Positions 17,000-26,685 are shown, counted from the stretch's first letter. The stretch: DNA of 64,000 bases from CAVTWJ01 sp964525605 (GCA_964525605.1 CAZGKT010000005.1:83287-147286); one strand, 5' to 3'. Program-made: numbers and translations. The notes: generated by a model not told the origin, from the sequence alone.

Positions 17000-19134
17000 C
17001 CCAATCCTATTCCCTGAACGGCTCATGGCAATTCACTCAACTTTCCGAATCGACCTTGGATAAAAGTTCCATCCCGATAAAAAATGCCAAGCCCCGTTCC
17101 ATGAAGGTTCCCTCCAATTGGTACCTGCAAGGGGAGGATTTCGCAGGGGAAGCCCTTTATGAAACCGGCTTCGAGGTTCCCCATCTTCAGCCGGGCCAGG
17201 CGGCATTCCTGCGTTTTAAGGGCTCGGACTATTTCACCAAAGTGGAACTCAATGGGAAGCTTCTGGGCTATCACGAGGGCTATTTCCAGGCCTTTGACCT
17301 GACCGCTACCCAGGCCTTGGAGGTTACGAACGACTTGAAGGTTTGGGTGGAGTCTCCGAAAGAAAACCGGAAAGAATGGCCGCATCAAAAGCATTTGATC
17401 AAGGGAATCTTTAACCACCATGATGCCCGGCCGGGCAGTTGGAACGAGGAAAGGGGACAGGATCACAATACCGGAGGACTTTGGAACGGGGTGGAGCTTT
17501 TGGTGGTGGATCGGGTTTTCTTGAAAGGCGTTAAGGTCCACCCGGTGCTTTTGACTAACGGTCAGGCGGTGGTTCAGTTCAAACTGATCCTGGTGAATGT
17601 GGCCGAGGCGGATGACTATGACATCGAACTGAAGGTCTCAGGCGAGGGTTTCCCGGGTTCGTTCGAGATCAAGAAAAACCTTCATTTGGAGAGGGGCCAG
17701 ACTGAGGCCCACTTGAGCCTCACCCTCAAGAAACCACGCCTCTGGTGGACCTGGGACCAGGGCGAACCCGCCCTCTACCGTGCCCACATCGGCATCCGCC
17801 GGACCAAGACGGGTAAGCTCGTGGAGGAGGGAAGCGTCCGCTTCGGGGTTCGGGATATCCGCGTCACATCCCAATGGGAATTCTTCCTCAACGGGAGGAA
17901 GTTCTTTCCACGGGGCACCAATATCATTCCCACCCAATGGTTATCCGCCTATGGGGAAAATGAAGCAAAACGGGATGTCCTTCTGATGAAGGAAGCCCAC
18001 TTGAACGCGGTGCGGGTGCACGCGCATGTCAACCGCGCAGAATTTTACGACGCCTGCGATGAAGCCGGGCTTTTCGTCTGGCAGGATTTCGCCCTGCAGT
18101 GGAGCTATGAACCTACCGACGCCTTCACCCGCAACGCCTGCCGCCAGATCAAAGACATGGTGCGCCAGCTCTATAACCATCCTTCCATCTTTGTCTGGTG
18201 CTGTCACAACGAACCCTCATTCAACCGTCATGAGCTGGACCCGGTCCTGGAGAGGGCCGTGAAGGAGGAAGATTCCAGCCGGTTCGTCGATACAGCCAGC
18301 GATTTTCATTTCCATCCCTACCCGGGCTGGTACTGGGACGATTCGGCGGTCAGGGATGTGCCGGGAACCCTGGGGCCAGAAACCCGATTCCTTTCCGAAT
18401 TCGGCGCCCAGGCCCTGCCCTCCGTGGCGGCTTTGAAGAAGATGTTCACCCCGAAGCAGCTCTGGCCTCCCGACTGGAAAGAATGGGCATTCCGCGATTT
18501 CCAGTACTTCCAGACCTTCAACGTGGCCCGCATCGAACGGGGAAAGAACATCGGCGAGTTCGTGGAAAATAGCCAGCGTTACCAGGCCCATCTGGTCAAG
18601 GAATACATCCAGAGCATCCGGCTGAAAAAATACAAACCCATGAACGGCTATTTCCATTTCATGTTCGCGGACTGCTGGCCTTCCATCACCTGGAGTGTGA
18701 TGGATCACAACCGTGTTCCGAAAAAGGGCTATGAAGCGCTGAAGACCGCGTCCCAGCCCCTTCTACCCCTTTACCGCCCCATCGTCACCCAGTTTAATCC
18801 GGGCGATACTCTTGGCTGGGGCCAATCCCTTCTGGAGGGGGTTCTGCTGATCAACGATTTTCCACACGGCTTCAAGGGTCTGAAGGTGGAAATCAAAGTG
18901 GTGGGTCCGGGGGAAAAGGTGATTTACAAGGACGCTGGAACTTGCCATGTGGGCCCGGACTGCATCGTTCAACCTTTCGAGGCCAGCCAACGCTTCGCCC
19001 ATATCCAAGGTTTTGCCATCCCGAAAAACGCCCGACCGGGGGAATACCAGATCCGTTTGGCGGTCAAGGACCGCCAGGGCAAAAAAATCGGGCACAACGC
19101 GTCGTCGTTCCAGGTAGTCAAAAAGAAATATTAA
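16996..19134 (+). CDS. Glycoside hydrolase family 2 protein (beta-mannosidase-like)
   Basis: Exo-acting retaining beta-glycosidase, 712 residues, no signal peptide, so probably cytoplasmic. Domain order: sugar-binding jelly roll (1-170), immunoglobulin-like domain (about 180-280), TIM barrel (about 285-590), then a beta domain. Acid/base Glu sits in VWCCHNEPS (about 406) and the nucleophile in LSEFGAQ (about 468). NGYFHFMFADCWPSITW after the barrel is like beta-mannosidases and exo-glucosaminidases of GH2. The start is TTG with AAAGGAAA upstream. Substrate is not settled; mannosides or glucosaminides from surface glycans are likely. Confidence 0.85.
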   Translation: MTQSYSLNGSWQFTQLSESTLDKSSIPIKNAKPRSMKVPSNWYLQGEDFAGEALYETGFEVPHLQPGQAAFLRFKGSDYFTKVELNGKLLGYHEGYFQAFDLTATQALEVTNDLKVWVESPKENRKEWPHQKHLIKGIFNHHDARPGSWNEERGQDHNTGGLWNGVELLVVDRVFLKGVKVHPVLLTNGQAVVQFKLILVNVAEADDYDIELKVSGEGFPGSFEIKKNLHLERGQTEAHLSLTLKKPRLWWTWDQGEPALYRAHIGIRRTKTGKLVEEGSVRFGVRDIRVTSQWEFFLNGRKFFPRGTNIIPTQWLSAYGENEAKRDVLLMKEAHLNAVRVHAHVNRAEFYDACDEAGLFVWQDFALQWSYEPTDAFTRNACRQIKDMVRQLYNHPSIFVWCCHNEPSFNRHELDPVLERAVKEEDSSRFVDTASDFHFHPYPGWYWDDSAVRDVPGTLGPETRFLSEFGAQALPSVAALKKMFTPKQLWPPDWKEWAFRDFQYFQTFNVARIERGKNIGEFVENSQRYQAHLVKEYIQSIRLKKYKPMNGYFHFMFADCWPSITWSVMDHNRVPKKGYEALKTASQPLLPLYRPIVTQFNPGDTLGWGQSLLEGVLLINDFPHGFKGLKVEIKVVGPGEKVIYKDAGTCHVGPDCIVQPFEASQRFAHIQGFAIPKNARPGEYQIRLAVKDRQGKKIGHNASSFQVVKKKY

Positions 19135-19307
19135 ATCCGGATTTCCCGGTACAAGTTTCCTTTCGAGCGTAAAATAAGGAGCAAATTAAGCGGTGATGCC
19201 GCTGGAAAAAGTCATTTGGGAAATCTCAGATAACAGGTCGTGAATTTTGCTGAATAATCGAAGGTGTTATTATTCTTTCTCGAATCCCCCGTTTATTGAG
19301 GTGCCGT

Positions 19308-20102
19308 GTGAAGGATAAATATACGTTCTCTCTCATACCCATTATTTTCTTGGTGTCCATGGCCTGGACAGGACAGGCCCGGGGTGAAAACCTTCCCATC
19401 CCCACTCCCGCCCCCCTGACGACCCTACAAGGCGTTTTCTGGGAATTGGGGGATTCGATTCTCGCTGGCCGGGACCTGAAGCCGAACGATAAGAAATACG
19501 CGGACCTATTTACCGAATGGTTGAACGAGCATTACGGACCGGTCACCGAAATGCGTTCCACGGATAATGATATTGATACCTTGGGGCTCAGCGAACAGAT
19601 CGAAAGCAAGCTCGCCGGTGTCACGATGAGCCTTTGTGTCTTGGAGATCGGTATGAGGAATTTGGAATACCGAGAAGGTGGCCCCAATGTGTCCACTTGT
19701 GGTGGTTGCTCCTTGCGAGCAGGCCTTTTGGCTTCCTTCCATTACGGCGCCGAACTTCAAAAAATCCTTTCAGGCATTCGAAGTCACATGGCCCCAGGAG
19801 GCCTTATCCTCATGACCAATCTTTACGAGGCCGACGAATGTACCAGGGACCATTTCGAGGATTGGAGTGAATATCCACAGATCGTGCAGATGTACAATCA
19901 CATCGCGGCGTTGGCGGCCGAAGTCAACGGTGCCAAGCTGGTGGATCTTTTCACCCTTATGGGGGACCATCCCTCCTACATGGGACCCTGCAGCCCATTT
20001 CCTAACGCGGCGGGCCATGCGGCCCTTGCGGACTTGCTGGAGAAAACGGTGAAGGATGCCTTTCCCTTTCCGCCCAAACAGAATAGCCCGATCAAGAAGT
20101 GA
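19308..20102 (+). CDS. Secreted SGNH/GDSL-hydrolase-like protein, copy 1
   Basis: About 264 residues with a signal peptide (about 5-27) and a Thr/Pro-rich spacer. The SGNH fold is suggested by LGDSILAGR (block I, nucleophile Ser) and the C-terminal FPNAAGHAALADLL holding a His near the usual block V place; ILMTNLY gives a possible Asn. It is 46% or so like the next gene by eye over KYADLFTEWLNEHYGP and the C-terminus, so the two are tandem duplicates. The frame opens at a TTG (19296), but the GTG at 19308 has GAGG at 6 bases. Esterase or acyl-glycan deacylase activity is possible; substrate unknown. Confidence 0.6.
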   Translation: MKDKYTFSLIPIIFLVSMAWTGQARGENLPIPTPAPLTTLQGVFWELGDSILAGRDLKPNDKKYADLFTEWLNEHYGPVTEMRSTDNDIDTLGLSEQIESKLAGVTMSLCVLEIGMRNLEYREGGPNVSTCGGCSLRAGLLASFHYGAELQKILSGIRSHMAPGGLILMTNLYEADECTRDHFEDWSEYPQIVQMYNHIAALAAEVNGAKLVDLFTLMGDHPSYMGPCSPFPNAAGHAALADLLEKTVKDAFPFPPKQNSPIKK

Positions 20103-20188
20103 GACTGGTTTTAGAAATTCAGGGTCTTTTTTTCATGAAGCTGCTCATTCTCTAGGGGGTTGAAACCCCGGAATGGAATAGTGTTCCA

Positions 20189-21388
20189 ATGAGACGAAAC
20201 CTTCTCATCCTCCTGGCGGTTTGTGGTTGGTCGCTACAGGCTTTCGGGGCCGATAAGCCCACTCCAACACGGAACCCCTATCCCACAGCAACGCCTTATC
20301 CATGTTCCTATGCCTACGGTGTGACGTTTTCGGGTAAGAGCCAACCCTCGAACATGTGGGCCTACGAATCCCCCGTGTCCATAGGCCTGACAGGTCAGGT
20401 GGATAAGATCCACGTCTATGCTCCGCAGGAGGAGACCCTGATAGTGGGTCTTTATGACGGTTCGGAGACCCTGATGAACGCGGTGACGATCAAGGCTTCC
20501 CATGGGGGATGGCGAACCGCCGATTTTCCAACGACTGTCAAACCCGGTTCTTATTACCTGGCCGAATCCGGTACGGCTCCCAATGTAAACCTTGTGGCGG
20601 GCTCAGGCGTGAGCTGCTTCTATGACCAACGCGGTTTCCTGGGGCCCAAATTCCTGTGTTCGGGCAGCCTGCCCTCCGGTCTTCCCCTTTACCTATCGGG
20701 ATGCCCTCCCCAAGAGATCCAGGGCCTTCTTTTCGGGGCCGGGGACTCGATCCTTGGCGGCTCGGACGAAACGGGCGGGGGTGAAGACTACATGGAACTT
20801 TTCACGGACTGGTTGAATAAACATTATGGCCCGATCCAAAGGCAGGCGATCGGGGCGATCGCCTATGATTCCAGCATGATGAGCGGACACGTCGAGTTCT
20901 GGCTGAAAAATGCGAACGTGGGCATTGGGGTTCTTGGGATCGGGATGAATAATCTACAAAATACCGGCGGACCCGGATCGGCCAGGACGGGTGGCGCCAC
21001 CCTCTTGTCCGCCTTTTCGTCGGCGCTTATCTACGGGGAGGACATCCAAGACATCATTTCTTCATACCGGGAACATATGCCGCCCGGCGGGATCATCCTC
21101 ATCACAAATCTTTACCGAGTCCAAGATTACACTGACGCCAAATATCACGATTGGAAAGATTACGACCGAGTGATAAGGATCTACAATGAAATCCTGGCGA
21201 TGGTGGCCAAGGTCAATAACGCCAAAATCATCGACTGCTATTCGATCATGGCTTCCAACCCCGCCTTCCGGGACGCGCACAACATGCATCCCAATTCGGC
21301 TGGCCACTCCGCCATTGCGGCCCAAATGGAGAAAGCCGTGGTGGAAGCCGGTATGCCACAGGTGACCGAGACCTCGAGAGCAAAATAA
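20189..21388 (+). CDS. Secreted SGNH-like protein with N-terminal beta domain, copy 2
   Basis: 399 residues: signal peptide (1-20), Thr/Pro spacer, a beta-rich domain of about 150 residues (GVTFSGKSQPSNMWAY to PLYLSGC), then an SGNH-like domain of about 210 residues starting at GAGDSILGGSDE. The C-terminal NMHPNSAGHSAIAAQ supplies the His-containing block V. It is paralogous to the preceding gene and 86 bases downstream; the N-terminal beta domain is the added part and may bind a carbohydrate. A small GGGGTT/AACCCC hairpin lies in the gap. Function unknown; secreted esterase is the best guess. Confidence 0.6.
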   Translation: MRRNLLILLAVCGWSLQAFGADKPTPTRNPYPTATPYPCSYAYGVTFSGKSQPSNMWAYESPVSIGLTGQVDKIHVYAPQEETLIVGLYDGSETLMNAVTIKASHGGWRTADFPTTVKPGSYYLAESGTAPNVNLVAGSGVSCFYDQRGFLGPKFLCSGSLPSGLPLYLSGCPPQEIQGLLFGAGDSILGGSDETGGGEDYMELFTDWLNKHYGPIQRQAIGAIAYDSSMMSGHVEFWLKNANVGIGVLGIGMNNLQNTGGPGSARTGGATLLSAFSSALIYGEDIQDIISSYREHMPPGGIILITNLYRVQDYTDAKYHDWKDYDRVIRIYNEILAMVAKVNNAKIIDCYSIMASNPAFRDAHNMHPNSAGHSAIAAQMEKAVVEAGMPQVTETSRAK

Positions 21389-21525
21389 TATAGTGAGAAG
21401 AAATGATCGAGCGAGTCATAAGGCCGTTGGCAACCACCAGGAGACCAAAAGATTAAGCTTGGGATGTCAAAAAGACGTTCTCATCCGCCTCGATTTATTA
21501 AAAGGATCGTTGGGGATTTCTCGCA

Positions 21526-22893
21526 ATGACAACCTTTAAAAAGGAAATTCAAGTGGGCTTAAAAACAAACAAATGGTTTTTTCTTCTCGCTTTGATCGCC
21601 AGTGTCACCTTGGCTCAAACCGTCAAACTGGAGGTCGTCCGCAACGTGCCGTCCACCTACATGTATCCCACGGACGGGTTCCTGCCCTTCAATATCCATC
21701 GGGGTACCCAAACCATGCTTACCCTCATGGTTCCCGGCTGTTCCTTCAATGATCCGGCGGGTGTGGCTTGCGCCCTTCTCAAATCGGACCATGATCCCAA
21801 ACAACCGCAAAATGACGTGGTCATCACCTGCGTGGGAGTCAATTCGGGCGCGGGAGAAATTGTTTATAACGTGGGTTTGAAAGAACTGCGGCGGTTTGGA
21901 ACTCAGGGATCGGGGGAAAAGCAGTTCCTGAACCCAACCGGCGTGTCGATCGACTCGGATGGCGATGTGGCTGTGGCCGACACGGGCAATGACCGCATCT
22001 GTCTTCTTCACCATGACGGCATGCGCCTGACCTGGGTCAAGGCGGTGGGCAAAAAGGGAACGGCGCCGGGAGAGTTTTCCGCCCCGACAGGGGTGGCCTA
22101 TGACTCCCAGGGCCATTTGTATGTCACAGATTCGGGCAACAACCGTATCCAGATGATGAGCCGCAAGGGTCATTGCGTAGTCCTCCAGACCCCCGCCCTG
22201 GAATATCCCACGGGGATCGCGGCTATCGACGCCAAGGAAGCCTGGACCTTTTACCCACAGGGGCCCTATGCCGATCGATTGACCGTGATCGATCAGGGCG
22301 GCCAAAGATTAAGAACGCTCACCCTGGATGGACAGCCGCTTTACCGCATCACGGCGCCCGATATGCCGGATGGACCGGTGAGTCTATGGGGTTGCGCCTT
22401 TGATTATTTCGGCAACGTCATCGCCACGGATACGATCAAGGGATGTCTTCGAAAATTCGACAAGGACCTGCGATATGTCACCAGCTTTGGAACGGCAGGG
22501 GACGATGATTTCCAGTTCAACGAACCCCGGGGAATCGCCTTCAACCACCAGTTTGGCCAGGTGCTAGTCGCGGAGAAAAACAGCGTTCAGTATTTCTGGA
22601 ACGGCACGGACGCGCTTGACCTGCGGCAGGAATCGGCGGGAAGCACCCTGAAATTCCCTTTCAAACTGACCGAACGTTCCCTACTGACCGCTGAAATACG
22701 CGACTCGAAGGGGACTGTGGTGAAGCCGTTAGCGACAACCCAGGATTTGGAAATGGGACCCCAGGAACTGGATTGGACCCCGGACCCGGCCACGCCCAAG
22801 GGAACCTATTCGCTTTTCATGAAGCTCATGGCCACCTATTCCACCCGTGACCGAGTGGCGAAGGAAATCGAAATGCCAGTGACCTTACAATGA
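21526..22893 (+). CDS. Secreted NHL-repeat beta-propeller protein
   Basis: 455 residues with an N-terminal signal segment (about 15-31). From about residue 125 NHL repeats are visible: FLNPTGVSIDSDGDVAVAD, FSAPTGVAYDSQGHLYVTD, and FNEPRGIAFNHQFGQVLVAE, each about 45-70 residues. The C-terminal 100 residues look like a beta sandwich (LTAEIRDSKGTVVKPL). Such propellers bind proteins or ligands on the cell surface or in the periplasm; no enzyme motif is seen. The stop overlaps the next start by 4 bases (ATGA). The three large paralogues between 31.5 and 37.8 kb combine a related propeller with an SGNH-like domain. Confidence 0.7.
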   Translation: MTTFKKEIQVGLKTNKWFFLLALIASVTLAQTVKLEVVRNVPSTYMYPTDGFLPFNIHRGTQTMLTLMVPGCSFNDPAGVACALLKSDHDPKQPQNDVVITCVGVNSGAGEIVYNVGLKELRRFGTQGSGEKQFLNPTGVSIDSDGDVAVADTGNDRICLLHHDGMRLTWVKAVGKKGTAPGEFSAPTGVAYDSQGHLYVTDSGNNRIQMMSRKGHCVVLQTPALEYPTGIAAIDAKEAWTFYPQGPYADRLTVIDQGGQRLRTLTLDGQPLYRITAPDMPDGPVSLWGCAFDYFGNVIATDTIKGCLRKFDKDLRYVTSFGTAGDDDFQFNEPRGIAFNHQFGQVLVAEKNSVQYFWNGTDALDLRQESAGSTLKFPFKLTERSLLTAEIRDSKGTVVKPLATTQDLEMGPQELDWTPDPATPKGTYSLFMKLMATYSTRDRVAKEIEMPVTLQ

Positions 22894-23393
22894 TACGAAT
22901 CCTTGAGGTGGGTGGTTTCTTCTGTTTCGGCCTGGTTGGTTTATTAATACTGGGGTCCTATTCCTGTTCTTCCAAAAAAAGCCATCCCGACGGGAACACT
23001 ATCAATTACAACGACGGACTTTCCATCGCCAACCGGGTGTCGGATGACCTGGTCGAGGACAATTCCAAGGATCTTTTCGGTCTCTTGGACGAAGGTTTCA
23101 CGACCCGGGTGGCCAACTCGACCGAGTTGGAAAAGTCGCTTCAGGACATGTATGCGCAATATGGAAAACCGGTTCGGGCCGATCTCAAGGCTTGTGAAAT
23201 AGGTTACCGGGCGGACGGCACCTACGAAAGACCGAGGCGAAGTTATGTTTACGCCTGCCAAACCACGAAGTATGCCTTGGGCAGTTATTTTGTGAAGGTG
23301 GAAGTGGTTCCCGCCCGTGATTTTTCCAAGCTGGTTACATCAGGGTTCGGCATCATTACCTATCCCAAAGGCATTCCGGCCTACCTGAAATAA
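22890..23393 (+). CDS. Small secreted lipoprotein-like protein of unknown function
   Basis: 167 residues. A hydrophobic leader ends in a Cys (GSYSC, about 26) followed by Ser/Lys, suggesting a lipoprotein with an atypical lipobox. The mature part is helical then beta (DLFGLLDEGFTTRV, then YVYACQTTKYALGSYFVKVEVV), a layout reminiscent of small NTF2-like DUF3887/DUF4019 domains. It overlaps the NHL propeller gene by ATGA, so the two are probably made together and may interact. Confidence 0.55.
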   Translation: MIRILEVGGFFCFGLVGLLILGSYSCSSKKSHPDGNTINYNDGLSIANRVSDDLVEDNSKDLFGLLDEGFTTRVANSTELEKSLQDMYAQYGKPVRADLKACEIGYRADGTYERPRRSYVYACQTTKYALGSYFVKVEVVPARDFSKLVTSGFGIITYPKGIPAYLK

Positions 23394-23501
23394 AGTCGTA
23401 CCTCCATTTCAAGGGACAACCGGATTTATTGATTTTTGGCTTATTTGGTGATTGGTTACTGAAAAGAAAATCAAAGTCAACAAAAGCTTATCCTAGCTGA
23501 T

Positions 23502-24398
23502 TCATGCTTTCCATTCCTCGTAAGCTTCGGCGGCTGATTTCAAGAAGGTTGAACGCTTGGGTTTCCATCCCAAACCCAGGGCCCGGGTGGCCTTCACTTC
23601 CTGGTTCAGGGCCAGGGCGTCGGCGAAGGGGCCCATGACTTTTCGCGCGTCATCCACATGCCAGGAATGAACGTCCCCATTCATGCCGGCGCTATGGCTG
23701 ATGGTCTTGGCGATCAAAATGTACTGCAGGGGGCTTCCGTCCACACCGTGAAAGATGCCGGTCGATTTCTTTTCGAGGATGACGCGATAGAGACTGGCCA
23801 GGTCTTCCCGATGAATGAGAGACCAAAAATTGGTTCCCTCGCCCACATAAGTGACGACGCCCTTGGTGGCGGCGTCATTCCAAAGACCGGAAAAAATGCC
23901 GGCCTTTCCCCCGTAAACCAGACCGGGACGAACCACAGCGGTCGAGAAATGGCCGTTACCACCCCCCAAAGCCAATTGTTCCACGGACGGACGCCAGGCC
24001 ACCATGGGAAAGGGTTTGTCCGCAGGCGAGTCTTCGTCTACCGGGATGCCGCTGGTTTTTCCCAAAACCCAGACGCCGGAGGTATAAACGAAACTCTGGG
24101 TAATCCCCTGGGTAGTCATGGATTCCAACAGGCATTCAACTACTCCCCGGTCGATCTTGGCCATGTCGGGACCCATTTCGGCCGCGGTGTGGATAATGGC
24201 TTCGTTTTCGGCGGCCTGGCGGGCCCAAGCCTGCGGGGTTCTTAAATCACCCTGAACCGACTTGGCGCCCAGATTCTTGAGAAGGGTTTCCTTTTCGGGG
24301 TTGTGGAAGAGCCCGGTGACCGTATGGCCGCCTTCCACTAAATTTTTTACAACAGCGGTCCCGATATATCCCGTAGCGCCTGTGACGAATATTCTCAT
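23502..24398 (-). CDS. NAD(P)-dependent epimerase/dehydratase (atypical extended SDR)
   Basis: 298 residues, cytoplasmic. The N-terminus MRIFVTGATGYIGTAVV has the GxxGxxG nucleotide-binding motif; HTAAEMG and VYTSGVWVLG follow in the order of extended SDRs. The usual YxxxK is not evident; the equivalent stretch reads WRPSVEQLALGG, as in some atypical NmrA- or NAD(P)-binding subgroups. ATG 24398 is chosen because GGGGAGAG stands 4 bases before it; an upstream ATG adds seven residues. It stands alone on the minus strand between secreted-protein genes. Substrate unknown. Confidence 0.7.
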   Translation of the reverse strand: MRIFVTGATGYIGTAVVKNLVEGGHTVTGLFHNPEKETLLKNLGAKSVQGDLRTPQAWARQAAENEAIIHTAAEMGPDMAKIDRGVVECLLESMTTQGITQSFVYTSGVWVLGKTSGIPVDEDSPADKPFPMVAWRPSVEQLALGGGNGHFSTAVVRPGLVYGGKAGIFSGLWNDAATKGVVTYVGEGTNFWSLIHREDLASLYRVILEKKSTGIFHGVDGSPLQYILIAKTISHSAGMNGDVHSWHVDDARKVMGPFADALALNQEVKATRALGLGWKPKRSTFLKSAAEAYEEWKA

Positions 24399-24629
24399 GG
24401 AACTCTCCCCTTCATTCATTGGTTGGTGGCCGTATTGTGCGAATCCGGCGCTGGATAAGCAAGGGAGAAGAGGTGAACGGGTTGTCTAATGGCGCCGGGT
24501 TAGTTGAATTCGATTTGGCCTTACTCTTTTTGCGGTGGAGAGATGATAAAATAAGGCAGTAAATCGTTTTGAATGACGACGCCGGGCTTTTGAATATCGT
24601 CGGGTGTTTCTACCCTGAAAGGAAAGAGA

Positions 24630-25097
24630 ATGAAATCCTTATATGTTCAAGGTTTAATTTTGACCTTGGTTTTCTACGTTCATGGTTTGAGCGCTCAAAC
24701 GATTAAAGACCCCTTCAAGAGTCAGTACGGGGTTGTTTCCCTCTATTGCACCGTTCCGGACAACGACCAGCACCATTTCACGGATATGTATTTCCGTCTG
24801 GGGTGGAATGGAAAGACCCCCAACACTATCGCCGTTCAGTTCGTGAACCATGGTTACGAAACCCGCAAGTTCAAATTCGCCGTCAAGGATGTGACGTCCA
24901 AAAAAATGATCGTTCTGGATATGGCGCATAATTCCCGTTTTGGGACCGAAACTTTAAAAGCCGGTTCGGAGGGCGCCATCTGGTCGGGATCGGTCGATGA
25001 CATCAAAGACGGCCTTTCCCTGCATATCTGGACCAGCGCAGGCGACGATCTGGAAAAAGCCCCCATGTCCCTCGCCGAGCACCATTGCGTCGACTAG
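24630..25097 (+). CDS. Secreted protein of unknown function
   Basis: 155 residues with a clear signal peptide (1-22, ending LSAQ). The mature part appears beta-rich with two Cys, one in LYCTVPD and one in HHCVD at the C-terminus, which could form a disulphide tying both ends. I recognise no family. GAAAGGAAAGAGA before the ATG gives a ribosome binding site. It is upstream of the MaoC-SDR gene with a 47-base gap. Confidence 0.55.
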   Translation: MKSLYVQGLILTLVFYVHGLSAQTIKDPFKSQYGVVSLYCTVPDNDQHHFTDMYFRLGWNGKTPNTIAVQFVNHGYETRKFKFAVKDVTSKKMIVLDMAHNSRFGTETLKAGSEGAIWSGSVDDIKDGLSLHIWTSAGDDLEKAPMSLAEHHCVD

Positions 25098-25144
25098 CCC
25101 AGTTCCCATTCGGTTTGCCACACCGCCCCGAAAAGGAAAATTGA

Positions 25145-26566
25145 GTGTTTTTTTCCGCCCAAAAACATTTTGAAGCGACGGACCAGGCGCGCTTCGCGGA
25201 AGCCTCGGGTGACTGGAACCCCATGCATATGGACCCCCTGGCGGCCCGTCGTACCCAGATGGGGGCTCCCGTCGTCCACGGAATGCATCTGGTCCTTTCT
25301 TGCTTGGATTCTTTCTCCCAAACCTCAAATGCCCCGACTTCCCTATCCGGGATTTCCGTCCAATTTTTAAAACCCGTTTTCGTGGGGGAAACCCCGTCCT
25401 TCACGGCCTCGAGCCTCGACCCGCTTAAGTTGACGGCGCAAGTGGAAGGGGTGAAGGTCATGACCCTCGGCCTCACTCCGGGTCCGGGCGAAAAGTTCCC
25501 CAGTCCGAGTCATGACCCGGCGACCCCGGCGCAAGGCGTCCGGATTCCCAAGGATAAGAGCTTCGGTGAAATCGAGAAGGCAACCGGGGTAACGGGACGG
25601 ATCGTTCTTTCGGACCGTCCCGAAAAGTTGTTTCCGAACGCAGCTCGCTGGATCGGGAACAACCGGGTCAATGCCCTGGCGGCATTCTCGGCGCTGGTGG
25701 GGATGGAATGTCCGGGGCTCCACTCCATATTCGTCGGCTTGAACGTCCGCCTGACGGCCGATGATCCATCGGATCATCTGGAGTATGCCGTGCTTTCAAC
25801 GGATGACCGTTTTCGGCGGGTCAAAATGAGCTTAAGGGGCGGTGGATGGGAGGGCGCGGCGGACGCCGCCGTCCGGAAACCCCCCGTGGTCCAGTCGAGC
25901 ATCCGTGAAATCGCCGGAAAAATCCAAACCGGAAGTTTCAAGGGTCAAAGGGTGCTCGTGGTGGGAGGGTCGCGGGGAATCGGGGAATACACGGCGAAGG
26001 CTCTCGCGGCAGGAGGCGCCCAGGTCGTTTTCACTTACGCCGTGGGCCTGGCGGAAGCGCAGTCCCTTTTGGATGAGATCAGAACTTTTGGCGGCCAAGT
26101 TGAGGCCCGACCCTATGATGTTCTTCTTCCCGCCGAGTCGCAACTAAACCCGCTCCCTATGATCCCGACCCATGCTTATTATTTCGCCACCTGTCGAATT
26201 TCCCCCGTCCGGAAAGAATCATTTGATCCCGCGCTTTACGAGCAATTCCACCGGTTCTATGTCACGGGTTTTTTCGATCTTTGCTCAGCCCTACACAAAA
26301 AGAACGCTACCTTTTCGGTTTTCTATCCCTCGTCCATTTACGTCAACCCGGATGGCAGGCCCAAGGGCCTGGCCGAGTACGCCAAGGCCAAAACCGAGGG
26401 GGAAGCGCTTTGCGCCGACCTGGGGAATCTTTTGCCGGGCGTGAAGGTCCATTTGAAGAGACTTCCTCGGCTCCCGACCGACCAAACTGCGAGCCTGGGA
26501 CCCATCGCCGGGGAAGAACCGATGGATTCCTTTTTGCCCTTGATTATGGAAATGCAAGGCCGATGA
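25145..26566 (+). CDS. Fusion of MaoC-type hydratase and short-chain dehydrogenase
   Basis: 473 residues. Residues about 1-110 are a MaoC/hot-dog hydratase domain with the active-site pattern GDWNPMHMDP and GAPVVHGMHL; a second, degenerate hot-dog segment may span 150-240. Residues about 265-473 are an SDR: VVGGSRGIGEYTA binds NAD(P), PSSIYV has the catalytic Ser and YAKAK the Tyr/Lys pair. Together these would reduce and dehydrate, or hydrate and oxidise, beta-hydroxyacyl thioesters. A GTG start follows AAGGAAAA. It precedes the FkbH/ACP/MBOAT genes and may shape the acyl group they use, though a putative promoter lies between them. Confidence 0.72.
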   Translation: MFFSAQKHFEATDQARFAEASGDWNPMHMDPLAARRTQMGAPVVHGMHLVLSCLDSFSQTSNAPTSLSGISVQFLKPVFVGETPSFTASSLDPLKLTAQVEGVKVMTLGLTPGPGEKFPSPSHDPATPAQGVRIPKDKSFGEIEKATGVTGRIVLSDRPEKLFPNAARWIGNNRVNALAAFSALVGMECPGLHSIFVGLNVRLTADDPSDHLEYAVLSTDDRFRRVKMSLRGGGWEGAADAAVRKPPVVQSSIREIAGKIQTGSFKGQRVLVVGGSRGIGEYTAKALAAGGAQVVFTYAVGLAEAQSLLDEIRTFGGQVEARPYDVLLPAESQLNPLPMIPTHAYYFATCRISPVRKESFDPALYEQFHRFYVTGFFDLCSALHKKNATFSVFYPSSIYVNPDGRPKGLAEYAKAKTEGEALCADLGNLLPGVKVHLKRLPRLPTDQTASLGPIAGEEPMDSFLPLIMEMQGR

Positions 26567-26643
26567 AGGCGCTTCGCGGGTTCCCCCATTGAAGCCGCCT
26601 GCTGTCCTTCATACGGAACGGGAATTGGTGTTCTTCTTTCCCT

Positions 26644-26649
26644 TATAAT
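26644..26649 (+). promoter_or_regulatory. Putative -10 box for the fkbH-like operon
   Basis: TATAAT, 36 bases before the FkbH-like start; no clear -35 element. It suggests the acyl-transfer genes can be transcribed independently of the MaoC-SDR gene. Confidence 0.4.
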
Positions 26650-26685
26650 GCACCCCATGTTAATGTTCCCCGGAATCGACCCTTT

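Noticed and set aside
20156..20169. GGGGTT/AACCCC hairpin before the second SGNH gene as a terminator
   Set aside because: Stem of 6 bases and no T-run; too weak to call.
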